Assembly (NCBI GenBank): GCA_016719885.1
Contig: JADJYF010000010.1
Coordinates: 259,764 to 323,763, forward strand
DNA: 64,000 nucleotides
Source of the DNA: Pseudomonadota bacterium
GTDB taxonomy: Bacteria > Pseudomonadota > Gammaproteobacteria > Ga0077536
Direction: 5' to 3'
Part shown: positions 10,726-20,351 of the stretch, piece after piece
How positions within the stretch are numbered: the first letter of the stretch is position 1
How the letters are laid out: each line of letters opens with the position of its first letter
Translations under genes and position numbers: made by a program
Notes under the pieces: generated by a model
What the model was told of the DNA's origin: nothing
The model's input: the letters and a program-made list of their open reading frames with translations, nothing else
Databases searched by the model: none

Positions 10726-11797
10726 CGATGAACTCCAGACATTGGGCGGCGACGTCGGCGGTGGCGTGGGGCCGCGCCTGCGCGCGGGCGCGCTCAGCCA
10801 TCGCCACGCGCAGCTCGGCATCGCCGAGCAGGCTCGCGATGGCGCGCGCCAGTGTCTCGACGTCGAGGTCGGCTTCCGGCATCAGCAGCGCGGCGCCGGC
10901 GGTCGACAGGTAGCGCGCATTGGCCGACTGGTGATCGTCCACCGCATAGGGATAGGGAATGAGTATCGAGGCCACGCCGCAGGCCGCGATCTCGGCGATG
11001 CTGCTGGCGCCGGCGCGCGCGATGACGAGATCCGCCCACGCGTAGGCGCTGGTCATGTCATCGATGTAGGACACCACGCTCGCGCTGGTGACATTGCCGA
11101 CCTCGGCGTAACGCGCTTCGGTGGCGGCCACGTCATCGGCTCCGCACTGGTGGCGCACGTGAAGGTTGGCGATTGCGCAGCTGGCGAGCGCCTGCGGCAC
11201 GCGTTCGTTCAGTGCCCGCGCGCCGCGGCTGCCGCCGAATACCAGCACCTTCAAGGCGCCATCGTCATGACGGCGCGCGGCGGGCGCGGCGATCGCGGCG
11301 ATGTCGGCGCGCACCGGGTTGCCGGTGGTGATGGCGTGCACGCGCGCCGCGAAACTGTTCGGAAAGCCCTGCAATACCCGGCGCGCGAAATGCGAGAGGA
11401 TGCGATTCGACAGGCCCGGCACCGCGTTCTGTTCGTGGATGATCAAGGGCCGACGCGTCAACCACGCCGCGATGCCGCCCGGGCCACTGACGAAGCCGCC
11501 CATGCCCAGCACCACCTGCGGGCGAATGCGACGCATCGCCGTCAGCGCGCACCACACCGCGTAGCTCACGCCAAACGGCGCGGCCAGCCAGCGCCACCAG
11601 CCACGTCGTCTCAAACCGCTGACCGGAATGGTGGTCAAGGGCAGGCCGGCGAGCGGCACCACGCGCGCTTCGATGCCACGCTCGGTGCCCATCCAGTGCA
11701 GTTCCACATCACGCGCGCGCAAAGCCTCGGCCACCGCCAAGCCGGGATAGACGTGACCGCCGGTGCCGCCGGCGACGATCATGACGGTTCTAGTCAT
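10718..11797 (-). CDS. murG: Lipid II synthase MurG (GlcNAc transferase)
   Basis: MurG transfers GlcNAc from UDP-GlcNAc to lipid I on the inner face of the membrane. The 359-residue GT-B glycosyltransferase starts MTRTVMIVAGGTGGHVYPG and carries the second G-loop VFGGSRGARALN and the donor-site block VIARAGASSIAEIAA. The ATG at 11797 lies inside the last codons of ftsW (8-base overlap) with GGAG upstream. The upstream in-frame extension is only the translated GAC-repeat tail of ftsW in another frame, so I reject it. Confidence 0.96.
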   Translation of the reverse strand: MTRTVMIVAGGTGGHVYPGLAVAEALRARDVELHWMGTERGIEARVVPLAGLPLTTIPVSGLRRRGWWRWLAAPFGVSYAVWCALTAMRRIRPQVVLGMGGFVSGPGGIAAWLTRRPLIIHEQNAVPGLSNRILSHFARRVLQGFPNSFAARVHAITTGNPVRADIAAIAAPAARRHDDGALKVLVFGGSRGARALNERVPQALASCAIANLHVRHQCGADDVAATEARYAEVGNVTSASVVSYIDDMTSAYAWADLVIARAGASSIAEIAACGVASILIPYPYAVDDHQSANARYLSTAGAALLMPEADLDVETLARAIASLLGDAELRVAMAERARAQARPHATADVAAQCLEFIDA

Positions 11798-13058
11798 TGT
11801 CGCGCTCCGCGTCGTCGTCATCGTCGTCGTCGTACTCGTCATCGCCGGAGGTCGGCGGCGCGGTCATGATCTGCGGCGCGGTCGCACGTGGATAGGTCAC
11901 TTCGTGGGCTTCGATTCCCGCGCGCAAGGCGATGCCGATGGCGCCCAGCGTCACCACCAGGTTGTTGCTGCCGTAGCTCAGGAACGGCAGCGGCAGGCCC
12001 TTGGTCGGCAGGATGCCCATGTTCACGCCGATGTTGACGAAGGCCTGGATGCCGATGAGCAACCCGATGCCGTAGGTGACGTAGGCGGCGAACAACAGGT
12101 TGGCGCGCTCGGCGCGACCGCCGACATGAAAGATGCGCCAGATGAGGAACACGAACAGGCCGATGACCGTCAGGCAACCGACGAAACCGCCTTCCTCGGC
12201 GATCACGGCGAACACGAAGTCGGTATGCACTTCCGGCAGGTAGAAGAGCTTCTGCACCGAGTTGCCGAGGCCGACGCCAAACCATTCGCCACGCCCGAAG
12301 GCAATCAAGGCCTGGGTCAGCTGGAAACCGGTATTGAAGGGGTCGGACCACGGGTCCATGAAGGTCATGAGGCGCGCCAGTCGATAAGGCGCGAGCATCG
12401 ACAGCGCCGCCAGCGCGCTCAGCGCCGCCAGTCCCCAGAAGAAGAAACGGATATAGGGCACGCCGGCCAGGAACAACATGCCGAGCACGGTGGTGAACAA
12501 CACCACCGCCGTACCGAAGTCCGGCTCCAGCAGCAGCAGGCCGGCAATCAAGGTGATGACGCCGATGGGCTTGATGAAGCCGATGAAGTCGGTGCGCACC
12601 TGCTTGATATGACGCACGAGGTAGGCCGCCACGTAGATCGCGACGGCCACCTTGGCGGGCTCCGAGGTCTGGATGGTGAAGAAACCGAAACCCAGCCAGC
12701 GCATCGAGCCGTTCACTTCGTGGCCAAGGCCCGGGATCAGCACCGCGATCAGGAACGCGATCGCCACGAACAGCACCGGCGTGCTCCACTGTTCGAAATA
12801 GGCGAGCGGCGTACGTGTCATCACCACCGCGCCGGTGATGCCGAGGATGGCCGCGAACAGCTGGCGCTTGAAGTAATAGAGCTGGGTCAGATCGCGATGT
12901 TCGGCGATCGAGACCGAGGTCGAAACCACCATGATGAGCCCCACGCACAGCAGCGCGAACGCGGCGCCGATGAGCCACACGTCGTAGGCCGAGGGCACCA
13001 CCTCGCCACGCGCCGGCTGCGGCTTGGCCTGGCCGATGGCTTCCGCGGTGACGCTCAT
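11790..13058 (-). CDS. ftsW: Septal peptidoglycan polymerase FtsW (SEDS family)
   Basis: FtsW is the SEDS-family glycosyltransferase that works with FtsI at the septum. The 422-residue protein has about ten membrane helices from residue 28 onwards. Family blocks include GSMRWLGFGFFTIQTSEPAK (with the conserved acidic and lysine-containing loop) and the C-terminal GILPTKGLPLPFLSYGSNN. Beyond the normal end it carries an unusual acidic tail, SGDDEYDDDDDDDAERDND, encoded by a GAC/GAT repeat (11811-11843). Its start overlaps the murD stop as ATGA and its end overlaps murG. The tail is the only unusual part. Confidence 0.96.
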   Translation of the reverse strand: MSVTAEAIGQAKPQPARGEVVPSAYDVWLIGAAFALLCVGLIMVVSTSVSIAEHRDLTQLYYFKRQLFAAILGITGAVVMTRTPLAYFEQWSTPVLFVAIAFLIAVLIPGLGHEVNGSMRWLGFGFFTIQTSEPAKVAVAIYVAAYLVRHIKQVRTDFIGFIKPIGVITLIAGLLLLEPDFGTAVVLFTTVLGMLFLAGVPYIRFFFWGLAALSALAALSMLAPYRLARLMTFMDPWSDPFNTGFQLTQALIAFGRGEWFGVGLGNSVQKLFYLPEVHTDFVFAVIAEEGGFVGCLTVIGLFVFLIWRIFHVGGRAERANLLFAAYVTYGIGLLIGIQAFVNIGVNMGILPTKGLPLPFLSYGSNNLVVTLGAIGIALRAGIEAHEVTYPRATAPQIMTAPPTSGDDEYDDDDDDDAERDND

Positions 13059-14422
13059 GGCGCCATCCTCTCGAGCACCGCGTCGCGGAACGCGAAGCCG
13101 CGCGCGGCATAGTTGGCGAACATGTCGAAACTCGCGCAGGCGGGCGACAGCAACACCATGTCGCCTGGCTGCGCGGCGGCGGCGGCGGCCACCGCGCCGC
13201 GCATGTCAGTGGCGAACACGGTGGCGATGCGGCCATGGATGGCGGCGGCGAACAGCGGCGCGGCGCGGCCGATCAGCACCACCGTATGCATGTGTGCGAC
13301 CACCGTATCGGCGAACTCGGTGAAATCCGGCTCCTTGGCTTCACCGCCGGCGATCAGCACGCCGCCCCGCTCGCGACACAGGCCGCGAATGGTGGCGCAG
13401 GCCGCGCCGGAATTGGTGGCCTTGGAATCGTTGATGTAGCGCACGCCGGCGATGGTCGCGACCAGCTGCGCGCGATGGTCGAGCCCACCGAAACTCGCGA
13501 GCGAGGTCAGCAGCACCTTGCCGCGCGCGCCGAAGGCATGGCACACCGCGATCGCCGCGAGCGCGTTGGCGATGTTGTGCCGGCCGACCAGCCCGAGCGC
13601 ACTGGCGGCGAGGCGCGTGCCGTGCGGGCCGACCAAGTATTCCTCGCCAGCGTCGATTTCGACGCCGTACTGGGCGGCGGCCGGGGCCGCGAGCGTGAAC
13701 AGCGTGCGCGCTCCGCCGCCCGCGAGTTGCCGCGTCACCGCGTCGTCGTCGTTCAACACCACCTGCTCGGCACGCGCGAGGATGCGCGCCTTGGCATCGC
13801 GGTAGTCGGCGAAGCTGCCGTAGCGATCGAGATGATCGGGCGTGATGTTGAGCACGCAGGCCACGCGCGGCGCGAGGCTCACGGTGGTCTCGAGCTGGAA
13901 GCTCGATAGTTCGAGCACGTAGCAATCGGGTGCCACCACTTCCAGCAGGTCCAGCGCCGGCGTGCCGAGATTGCCGCCGACCCTGACCCGGTATCCGTCG
14001 GCTTCCAGCATGCGCGCCACCAGGGTGGTGACGGTGCTCTTGCCATTGGTGCCGGTAATGGCGATGACCGGCGCGTTGGCGGCGCGCGCGAACAGTTCGA
14101 TGTCGCCGATGACATCCACGCCGGCGGCGCGCGCGGCGGCAATCGCGGGTTCGGCCAGCGACAGTCCCGGACTCAACACGATGTGCCGGCAGCGGCTCAA
14201 GGTGTCGGCGTCGAGCGCGCCGGTGATGACCGTGACCTCGGGGAACTCGTGGCGCACCGTCTCGAGATTGGGCGGTGTCGCGCGACTGTCCATGGCGAGC
14301 ACCGACACGCCGCGCGCGGCGAGATAACGCACGCAGGACAAACCCGTGATGCCGAGGCCGACCACCGCGTAATCAGCGAGTGCCTGGTGGGTGGTGCCGC
14401 GGGTGGCAGTCATGGCCGTCAT
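13055..14422 (-). CDS. murD: UDP-N-acetylmuramoylalanine--D-glutamate ligase MurD
   Basis: MurD adds D-glutamate to UDP-MurNAc-L-Ala. The 455-residue protein begins with a Rossmann-type block YAVVGLGITGLSCVRYL and has the ATP loop ITGTNGKSTVTTLVA. It also shows LELSSFQLETT, the LNITPDHLDRYGSF metal site and the C-terminal NDSKATNSGAACATIRGL. The ATG at 14422 sits two bases after the mraY stop; a second ATG at 14413 is possible. A much longer in-frame extension upstream (to 15535) is antisense-free shadow of mraY and is rejected. Confidence 0.96.
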   Translation of the reverse strand: MTAMTATRGTTHQALADYAVVGLGITGLSCVRYLAARGVSVLAMDSRATPPNLETVRHEFPEVTVITGALDADTLSRCRHIVLSPGLSLAEPAIAAARAAGVDVIGDIELFARAANAPVIAITGTNGKSTVTTLVARMLEADGYRVRVGGNLGTPALDLLEVVAPDCYVLELSSFQLETTVSLAPRVACVLNITPDHLDRYGSFADYRDAKARILARAEQVVLNDDDAVTRQLAGGGARTLFTLAAPAAAQYGVEIDAGEEYLVGPHGTRLAASALGLVGRHNIANALAAIAVCHAFGARGKVLLTSLASFGGLDHRAQLVATIAGVRYINDSKATNSGAACATIRGLCRERGGVLIAGGEAKEPDFTEFADTVVAHMHTVVLIGRAAPLFAAAIHGRIATVFATDMRGAVAAAAAAQPGDMVLLSPACASFDMFANYAARGFAFRDAVLERMAP

Positions 14423-14424
14423 GG

Positions 14425-15501
14425 TCAGCGGATCTTCAAGGTCGCCAGCGCCGCCAGCACCAGCACCACGGTGATGATCCAGAAGCGCACGATGACGCGC
14501 GGTTCCGGCCAGCCCTTCAGTTCGAAATGATGATGGATGGGCGCCATGCGAAATATGCGGCGACCGGTCAGCTTGAACGACGCCACCTGCAGGATGACCG
14601 ACACGGTTTCCATCACGAACACGCCGCCCATGATCACCAGCACCAGTTCCTGGCGCACGGTCAGCGCCACGGTGCCGATGGCTGCGCCCAGCGCCAGCGC
14701 GCCGATGTCGCCCATGAAGACCATGGCCGGGTAGGTGTTGAACCACAGGAAGCCGAGGCCGGCGCCGACGATCGCCCCGCAGAACACGCAGATCTCGCCC
14801 ACGCCGTGCACGTAGGGCACCGCCAGGTAGTGGGCGAACTTGACGTTGCCGGCGACATAGGCGAACACGATCAGCGCCGCCGCCACCATCACCGTCGGCA
14901 ATACCGCCAGGCCGTCGAGGCCGTCGGTGAGGTTGACGGCATTGCTGGTGCCTACGATCACGCAATAGGCCACCACGAAATACATCCAACCGAGATCCAG
15001 CGCCACGCTCTTGACCAGCGGCACGATGAGCTGCGTCTCGGTCGGTGACTGGGCGGTGAAGAACAGCGCCGCCGCCGCGCCGAGCGCGCCCAGCGATTGC
15101 CAGAACATCTTGTAGCGCGCGGCGAGGCCCTTGGAATTGCGGCGCACGAGTTTCAGGTAATCGTCGTACCAGCCCACCGCACCGAACGCCAGCGTGGTGA
15201 CCAGCACTATCCATACGAAACGATTGTTGAGATTGCTCCACAACAGCGTGCTGGCCGCGATCGAAACCAGGATCAACAAGCCGCCCATGGTCGGCGTGCC
15301 GGCCTTGGACAGGTGTGACTGCGGGCCGTCCTCGCGAATGGTCTGACCGATCTGGAACTTGGCCAGGTAGTGAATCATGCGCGGCCCGACCATCAGCGCG
15401 ATGAACAACGAGGTCAACACACCGAGAATCGTGCGCAGGGTCAGGTACCGGAACACGTCGAATCCGGAGTGATACTGCGCCAGCCATTCCGCCAGTACCA
15501 T
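14425..15501 (-). CDS. mraY: Phospho-MurNAc-pentapeptide transferase MraY
   Basis: MraY makes lipid I by moving phospho-MurNAc-pentapeptide to undecaprenyl phosphate in the inner membrane. The product of 358 residues has ten membrane helices and the family blocks GQTIREDGPQSHLSKAGTPT, NLTDGLDGLAV (catalytic aspartates), FMGDIGALALG and the loop FRMAPIHHHFELKGWPE. The ATG at 15501 shares its A with the murF stop (TGATG); a GTG two codons upstream is an alternative. Essential, conserved position in the cluster. Confidence 0.96.
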   Translation of the reverse strand: MVLAEWLAQYHSGFDVFRYLTLRTILGVLTSLFIALMVGPRMIHYLAKFQIGQTIREDGPQSHLSKAGTPTMGGLLILVSIAASTLLWSNLNNRFVWIVLVTTLAFGAVGWYDDYLKLVRRNSKGLAARYKMFWQSLGALGAAAALFFTAQSPTETQLIVPLVKSVALDLGWMYFVVAYCVIVGTSNAVNLTDGLDGLAVLPTVMVAAALIVFAYVAGNVKFAHYLAVPYVHGVGEICVFCGAIVGAGLGFLWFNTYPAMVFMGDIGALALGAAIGTVALTVRQELVLVIMGGVFVMETVSVILQVASFKLTGRRIFRMAPIHHHFELKGWPEPRVIVRFWIITVVLVLAALATLKIR

Positions 15502-16865
15502 CAACACGCGACATCACTCCGTTCGGCGAGTGCATTCGCCACCTGGTCGAGCGCCATCGCGCGCGAGCCTTTGATCAATACCGTGGGTGGCGACGGGCGC
15601 GCCTCGGCAAGGGCCGCATGCAGCGCCGCGAGCAAGCTCGCATGATCCTCACCGTGATGGACGCGACCGGTGAAACGCTCGGCGGCGTGGCGTGCGAGTG
15701 CACCGTAGGTGAACAACTGCGCGACGCCGGCAGCGGCGGCCTGCGCGCCGACCTCACGGTGATAAGCAACGGCGTCGGACCCAAGTTCGCGCATGTCGCC
15801 AAACACCAGCCAACGCGGCGCCGGCTCGCCGCCCAGCACCGCCAGCGCGGCCGCCACCGAGGCGGGATTGGCGTTGTAGCTGTCGTCGATGAGGCGACTG
15901 CCGTCACGGCCGGCGCGATACTGCAAACGCCCCTTGACGGTGCCGGCCTCGGCAAGGCCGCGCCGAATGTCGGCCAGCGACACGCCGGCGGCGCTGGCGG
16001 CGGCGGCGGCGGCCAGCGCATTGCGCACGTTGTGCAGGCCTCGATGTTTGAGCGTGATGCCGATCGAACCCTGCGGCGTGCGCAGCGTGAAGTCCGTGCC
16101 GGCGGTGCTCGCTTCGACGTCGTCGGCGCGGAAATCCGCCGCGGCGCCAAAACTCACCACGCGACGCCGGCCGGCGAGTTCGCGCCACAGGAGCGCCTGT
16201 GCATCGTCGTCGTTGAGGATCGCGATGCCATCGTCGGGCAGGCCGGCGAACATTTCGCCCTTGGTGCGCGCCACGCCTTCGATACTGCCGAAGCCTTCGA
16301 GATGACCGGGTGCGCACAAGGTGATGACACCGATGCGCGGACGCGCGATCGCGACCAGCAGCGCGATGTCTCCGACATGGTTGGCGCCCATTTCCAAGAC
16401 CGCCGCGCGATGGCTGGCATCGAGCTGGAACAGGGTCAGGGGCAAACCGATGTCATTGTTGAAATTGCCGCTGGTGGCGAGCACCGGCCCTTGAGTGCGC
16501 ATGATGGCGGCGAGCATTTCCTTGACCGTGGTCTTGCCGGCGCTGCCGGTCACGGCCAGTACCGGGATGGCAAAGCGTTGACGCCAGGCGCGTGCCAGCG
16601 TGCCGAGCGCGGCGCGCGTGTCGGCCACCACCAGTTGCGGCACGCGGCACGGCATCGCGCGCTCGACCACCGCCGCCACCGCGCCCGCCGCAAGCGCCTC
16701 TTGCAGTTTTTCGTGGGCGTCGAAATTCGGCCCGCGCAGCGCGAAGAACAGTTGGCCCGGCGCCAGGCTGCGGGTATCGGTGCTGACGCCGGTGAACTCG
16801 CGATCGTCGCCGGCGAATCTCGCCTCGAGCGCGGTGGCGGCGGCGGACAGCGTCATGCGGATCAC
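15501..16865 (-). CDS. murF: UDP-MurNAc-tripeptide--D-Ala-D-Ala ligase MurF
   Basis: MurF adds the D-Ala-D-Ala dipeptide to complete the UDP-MurNAc-pentapeptide. The 454-residue protein has the uridine-binding domain with VSTDTRSLAPGQLFFAL, the ATP loop VTGSAGKTTVKEMLAAI, LEMGANHVGDIALL and the C-terminal DDSYNANPASVAAAL block followed by FGDMRELG. The start at 16865 overlaps the murE stop by 4 bases. Normal length and all key motifs. Confidence 0.96.
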   Translation of the reverse strand: MIRMTLSAAATALEARFAGDDREFTGVSTDTRSLAPGQLFFALRGPNFDAHEKLQEALAAGAVAAVVERAMPCRVPQLVVADTRAALGTLARAWRQRFAIPVLAVTGSAGKTTVKEMLAAIMRTQGPVLATSGNFNNDIGLPLTLFQLDASHRAAVLEMGANHVGDIALLVAIARPRIGVITLCAPGHLEGFGSIEGVARTKGEMFAGLPDDGIAILNDDDAQALLWRELAGRRRVVSFGAAADFRADDVEASTAGTDFTLRTPQGSIGITLKHRGLHNVRNALAAAAAASAAGVSLADIRRGLAEAGTVKGRLQYRAGRDGSRLIDDSYNANPASVAAALAVLGGEPAPRWLVFGDMRELGSDAVAYHREVGAQAAAAGVAQLFTYGALARHAAERFTGRVHHGEDHASLLAALHAALAEARPSPPTVLIKGSRAMALDQVANALAERSDVAC

Positions 16866-18352
16866 GGCCTGCCCTCCGCCAGTGCGCGTGCGATCTCGGC
16901 GTGATCGCTGAACGCCGTCCTGCGGCCGGCGCTCTCCTGGGTGCGCTCGTGTCCCTTGCCTGCGATCAGCACGATATCGCCATCGCCAGCCTCGTCTATC
17001 GCCACGCGTATGGCCTCGGCGCGATCGACGACGACCTCGGCCGCCTCGGGCGTGCGCATGCCGGCCAGGATCTCGCTGGCGATGACGGCTGCGTCTTCAT
17101 CGCGCGGATTGTCGGCGGTGACGATCACACGCTCGGCGTCGCGCTCGGCAATCGCGCCCATCACCGGCCGCTTGCTGCGATCGCGCCCACCGCCGCAGCC
17201 GAACACCACCAGGATGCGGCGCGGCGCGAGTTCACGCAAAGTGGCCAGGATCGCGGCGAGGCTGTCGGGCGTATGGGCGTAGTCGACGAATATGCGCGCG
17301 CCGCTCGCGCTGCGGCCGCACTCCTCGGCGCGGCCGCTGACACCGCGCAGCAGCGGCAGCACGTTGGCGACCGCGCGCGCTTCGTAATCGCAGGCCAGCA
17401 ACAGGCCACACACCACCAGCAGGTTGTCGACATTGAAGCGCCCCGCCAGGCGGCTGGCGATGCGTTTGCGCCAGCCGTCGATGTCCAGCGTGAACTGCAT
17501 GCCGGTGCTGGCCGCCACCACGCCGTCGGCGCGCAGCCGCGCGCTGGCGCCGCGCGACGAACACGTCCACAGGCTGCGCGCGGCGGGGCGCGTGAGCGCG
17601 ATCTGCGCGCCTAGCGCGTCGTCGATGTTGATGACCATCGCCTGCAGGTCGGGATGCGCGAACAGGCGGCGCTTGGCTGAGCCATAGGTGTCGACGTCGA
17701 CGTGGTAGTCGAGATGATCGTGGCCGAGATTGGTGAAGGCGCCGGCCCGGATCTTGAGGCCGCCGAGGCGTTGCTGCGCGAGCGCGTGGGACGAGGCCTC
17801 CAGCGCCACCACGCGGCAACCGCGCTCACGACTCGCGGCCAGCCAACGGTTGATGGTGATGATGTCGGGCGTGGTGTTGGCGAGCGGCTGCAGTTGATGC
17901 AAAGCGCCGGCGCCCAGCGTGCCGATGTAGGCCGCCGCGTCGCCCATGAGCTCCACCGCCTGCGCGACGAGATGCGCGACCGTGGTCTTGCCGTTGGTGC
18001 CCGTGACCGCGCACAGCTCGAGCGCCGCCGACGGCGTGTCGAAGAAGCGGTTGGCGATGGCGCCGAGCTGTTGGCGCAGTTCGGCGCTGTGGATCAGCGG
18101 CACGTCGGGGCGCAGATCCTCGAGCGGACGCTCGGCGATCACCGCGATGGCGCCGCGTGCGATGGCCTCGGCGGCGTAGCGGGCGCCGTCTTCCTTGTGA
18201 CCGGCGAGCGCGATGAAGCAGCTGCCTGGCCGCACTTCGCGGCTGTCCAGCGTGATGTCCTCGACGTGCCGATCGAGCGTGCGCGGCACCGTTGCGATGT
18301 CCTGCAAGAGGGTCGCCAGCGTGACGCCGTGGGCGAGCTTGCTGGCCATCAT
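16862..18352 (-). CDS. murE: UDP-MurNAc-dipeptide--meso-diaminopimelate ligase MurE
   Basis: MurE adds the third amino acid of the stem peptide. The 496-residue protein shows ITLDSREVRPGSCFIAL, the ATP loop VTGTNGKTTVAHLVAQ, and the substrate-specificity motif DNPRDEDAAVIASEI. The DNPR variant is the one found in enzymes using meso-diaminopimelate, as expected for a Gram-negative. The C-terminal GKGHERTQE is also seen. The ATG at 18352 overlaps the ftsI stop; a second ATG follows at 18349. Confidence 0.96.
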   Translation of the reverse strand: MMASKLAHGVTLATLLQDIATVPRTLDRHVEDITLDSREVRPGSCFIALAGHKEDGARYAAEAIARGAIAVIAERPLEDLRPDVPLIHSAELRQQLGAIANRFFDTPSAALELCAVTGTNGKTTVAHLVAQAVELMGDAAAYIGTLGAGALHQLQPLANTTPDIITINRWLAASRERGCRVVALEASSHALAQQRLGGLKIRAGAFTNLGHDHLDYHVDVDTYGSAKRRLFAHPDLQAMVINIDDALGAQIALTRPAARSLWTCSSRGASARLRADGVVAASTGMQFTLDIDGWRKRIASRLAGRFNVDNLLVVCGLLLACDYEARAVANVLPLLRGVSGRAEECGRSASGARIFVDYAHTPDSLAAILATLRELAPRRILVVFGCGGGRDRSKRPVMGAIAERDAERVIVTADNPRDEDAAVIASEILAGMRTPEAAEVVVDRAEAIRVAIDEAGDGDIVLIAGKGHERTQESAGRRTAFSDHAEIARALAEGRP

Positions 18353-20091
18353 TGCGTGGACTCCGCGGCGCGATCGCCATCATGGCCGGTCGCCAGCCAC
18401 ACCGCTTCGGGCGTGGCCTGCACCGGCTGGTCGGGCGGAATGTTCAGGATGCGCACGGCGTCGCGCATCACGCTGGCAAACACCGGCGCCGCGACCTTGC
18501 CACCGAAATACACGCCGCGCTGCGGCTCGTCGATGATCACCACCGCCACCAGGCGCGGGTTTTCCGCCGGGATCATGCCGGCGAACAGCGAGCGATAGCG
18601 ATGTTCGGCATAGCCGGAACTGATCGACTTGTGCACCGTGCCGGTCTTGCCCGCCACCGAGTAACCAGGCACCGCCGCCAGCGCGCCCGTGCCCTTGGTG
18701 ATCACACGCGTCAGCATGCGCCGGATCTCCTGCGCGGTGTTGGCGCTGATGATGCGCTTGCGCGGCTCGGGTTCGGACAGCTTGACGATGCTCAGGGGCT
18801 GCATCCAGCCGTCGTTGGCCAGCACCGTGTAAGCGCGCGCGAGTTGCGCGGCGGTCACCGACAGGCCATAGCCGAAGGCCAGCGTGGCATGCTCGATCTC
18901 GCTCCAGTTGCGATATTCGTTGAGGCGACCGTAGCCTTCGCCCGGCAGCGCGATTTCCGAAATCGAACCGAAGCCAAAATCGCGGAACGCCTTCCACAGC
19001 ACTTCGGGTTCCAGCGACAGGGCGACCTTGCTGGCGCCGACGTTGCTCGAATTCTGGATGATGCCGCCGAGATCGAGCACACCGTAGTTCTTGATGTCGC
19101 GCACGGTGTCCTTGCCGATCTTGAAGCGGCCCGGCGACGTATCAATTTGCGACTCCGGCTTGTATTGGCCGCTCTCGAGCGCCGCCGCCAACGTGAAGGG
19201 CTTCAAGGTCGAGCCCGGCTCGAACAAGTCGGTCACGGCGCGGTTGCGGTAGCGCTCGCTGTTCAAGTTGTCGCGATTATTGGGATTGAAGGACGGCTGG
19301 TTGACCAGCGCCAGCACTTCGCCGCTGTGCGGATCGACCACCACCATCATGCCGGCGCGCGCTTCGTTCTGTTGCACAGCAATCTTCAGCGCGCGGTAGG
19401 CGGCGTACTGGATGCGCTGATCGATGCTCAGGTACACGTCGCGGCCGGGACGCGTGGCGCGCAGACGTTCGACGTCCTCGACCACGCGACCGATGCGGTC
19501 CTTGATCACGCGCCGCTGACCGGGCTCGCCCTTGAGAATGTGGTCGTAGGAAAGCTCGACGCCCTCCTGGCCTTGATCGTCGACATTGGTGAAGCCGAGG
19601 ATGTGCGCCGCCACCTCGCCCGCCGGGTAATAGCGACGCTGCTCTTCCTGCAGGTTGAGGCCCGCGATTTCCAGGCGCTTGAGCGCATCGCCCTCGTCGG
19701 GTGTGAGATGGCGCTGCAGGTAGACGAACTTCTTGTCGAGGCGCGGCATGATCAGCGTCTCGAGCTGGTCGAAGGGAATGCCGAGGATCTTGGCGAGCTT
19801 CGGCCACTTGTCCTTGGCCTCGACGAAGCGGCGTGGTTGTACCCACGCCGACTGCGTGGGCGTGCTGATCGCGAGCGGCTCGCCGTTGCGGTCGAGGATC
19901 ATGCCGCGATTGGCATCGATGCGCTCCACGCGCAGGTAACGCGCGTCGCCATGGTTCTGCAGGAACTCGCGCTTGTTGACCTGCAGATCGATGGCGCGCC
20001 ACGACAGCACGGCGGCGCCCAGTACGAACAGCGCCACCACGATGCGTCGGCGCAGCTTGAGTTCGCGACGGCTTTCGTTGCGCGCGCTCAT
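18349..20091 (-). CDS. ftsI: Septal transpeptidase FtsI (PBP3)
   Basis: FtsI is the class B penicillin-binding protein that cross-links septal peptidoglycan with FtsW. The 580-residue product has a basic N-terminus, one membrane anchor at about residues 16-36, the pedestal domain beginning with NRGMILDRNGEPLA, and the transpeptidase domain. The active-site motifs are SxxK as EPGSTLKPF, SxN as NSSNVGASKV, and KTGTV as AGKTGTVHKS. The ATG at 20091 overlaps the ftsL stop (ATGA). An upstream in-frame extension is shadow of ftsL and rsmH. Confidence 0.97.
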   Translation of the reverse strand: MSARNESRRELKLRRRIVVALFVLGAAVLSWRAIDLQVNKREFLQNHGDARYLRVERIDANRGMILDRNGEPLAISTPTQSAWVQPRRFVEAKDKWPKLAKILGIPFDQLETLIMPRLDKKFVYLQRHLTPDEGDALKRLEIAGLNLQEEQRRYYPAGEVAAHILGFTNVDDQGQEGVELSYDHILKGEPGQRRVIKDRIGRVVEDVERLRATRPGRDVYLSIDQRIQYAAYRALKIAVQQNEARAGMMVVVDPHSGEVLALVNQPSFNPNNRDNLNSERYRNRAVTDLFEPGSTLKPFTLAAALESGQYKPESQIDTSPGRFKIGKDTVRDIKNYGVLDLGGIIQNSSNVGASKVALSLEPEVLWKAFRDFGFGSISEIALPGEGYGRLNEYRNWSEIEHATLAFGYGLSVTAAQLARAYTVLANDGWMQPLSIVKLSEPEPRKRIISANTAQEIRRMLTRVITKGTGALAAVPGYSVAGKTGTVHKSISSGYAEHRYRSLFAGMIPAENPRLVAVVIIDEPQRGVYFGGKVAAPVFASVMRDAVRILNIPPDQPVQATPEAVWLATGHDGDRAAESTQ

Positions 20092-20351
20092 TGCAGCTCC
20101 ACCACCTGCGCTGGCGATGGCACCACCATGCCGAGCTTGTCGTTGGAGATCTGCTCGACGCGCAGTTCGGCGCCCCAGGTGGCCTGCTCCAGCAACAGCT
20201 GGCCCCATTCCTGGTCCAGCCCCTGCTTCACTTCGTGCAGGTTCTGCAGTTCCACGAACAAGCGACGGCTCTGGTGCCGGCACAACACCAGTTCAACCGC
20301 CGAAGCGAAGGTGAGGAGCCCGATGATGATGGCGACCACCAGGGATTTCAT
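20088..20351 (-). CDS. ftsL: Divisome protein FtsL
   Basis: This short bitopic protein (87 residues) has a membrane segment at about residues 3-22 and a periplasmic heptad-like helix (about 28-65). That is the FtsL layout, which forms the FtsQLB complex. Sequence conservation is low in this family. The call rests on size, topology and position between rsmH and ftsI, with overlapping start and stop codons at both ends. Confidence 0.9.
   Translation of the reverse strand: MKSLVVAIIIGLLTFASAVELVLCRHQSRRLFVELQNLHEVKQGLDQEWGQLLLEQATWGAELRVEQISNDKLGMVVPSPAQVVELQ

Noticed and set aside
14423..15535. N-terminal extension of murD giving an 826-residue protein
   Set aside because: The extension is an alternative frame of mraY; murD starts at 14422, two bases after the mraY stop.
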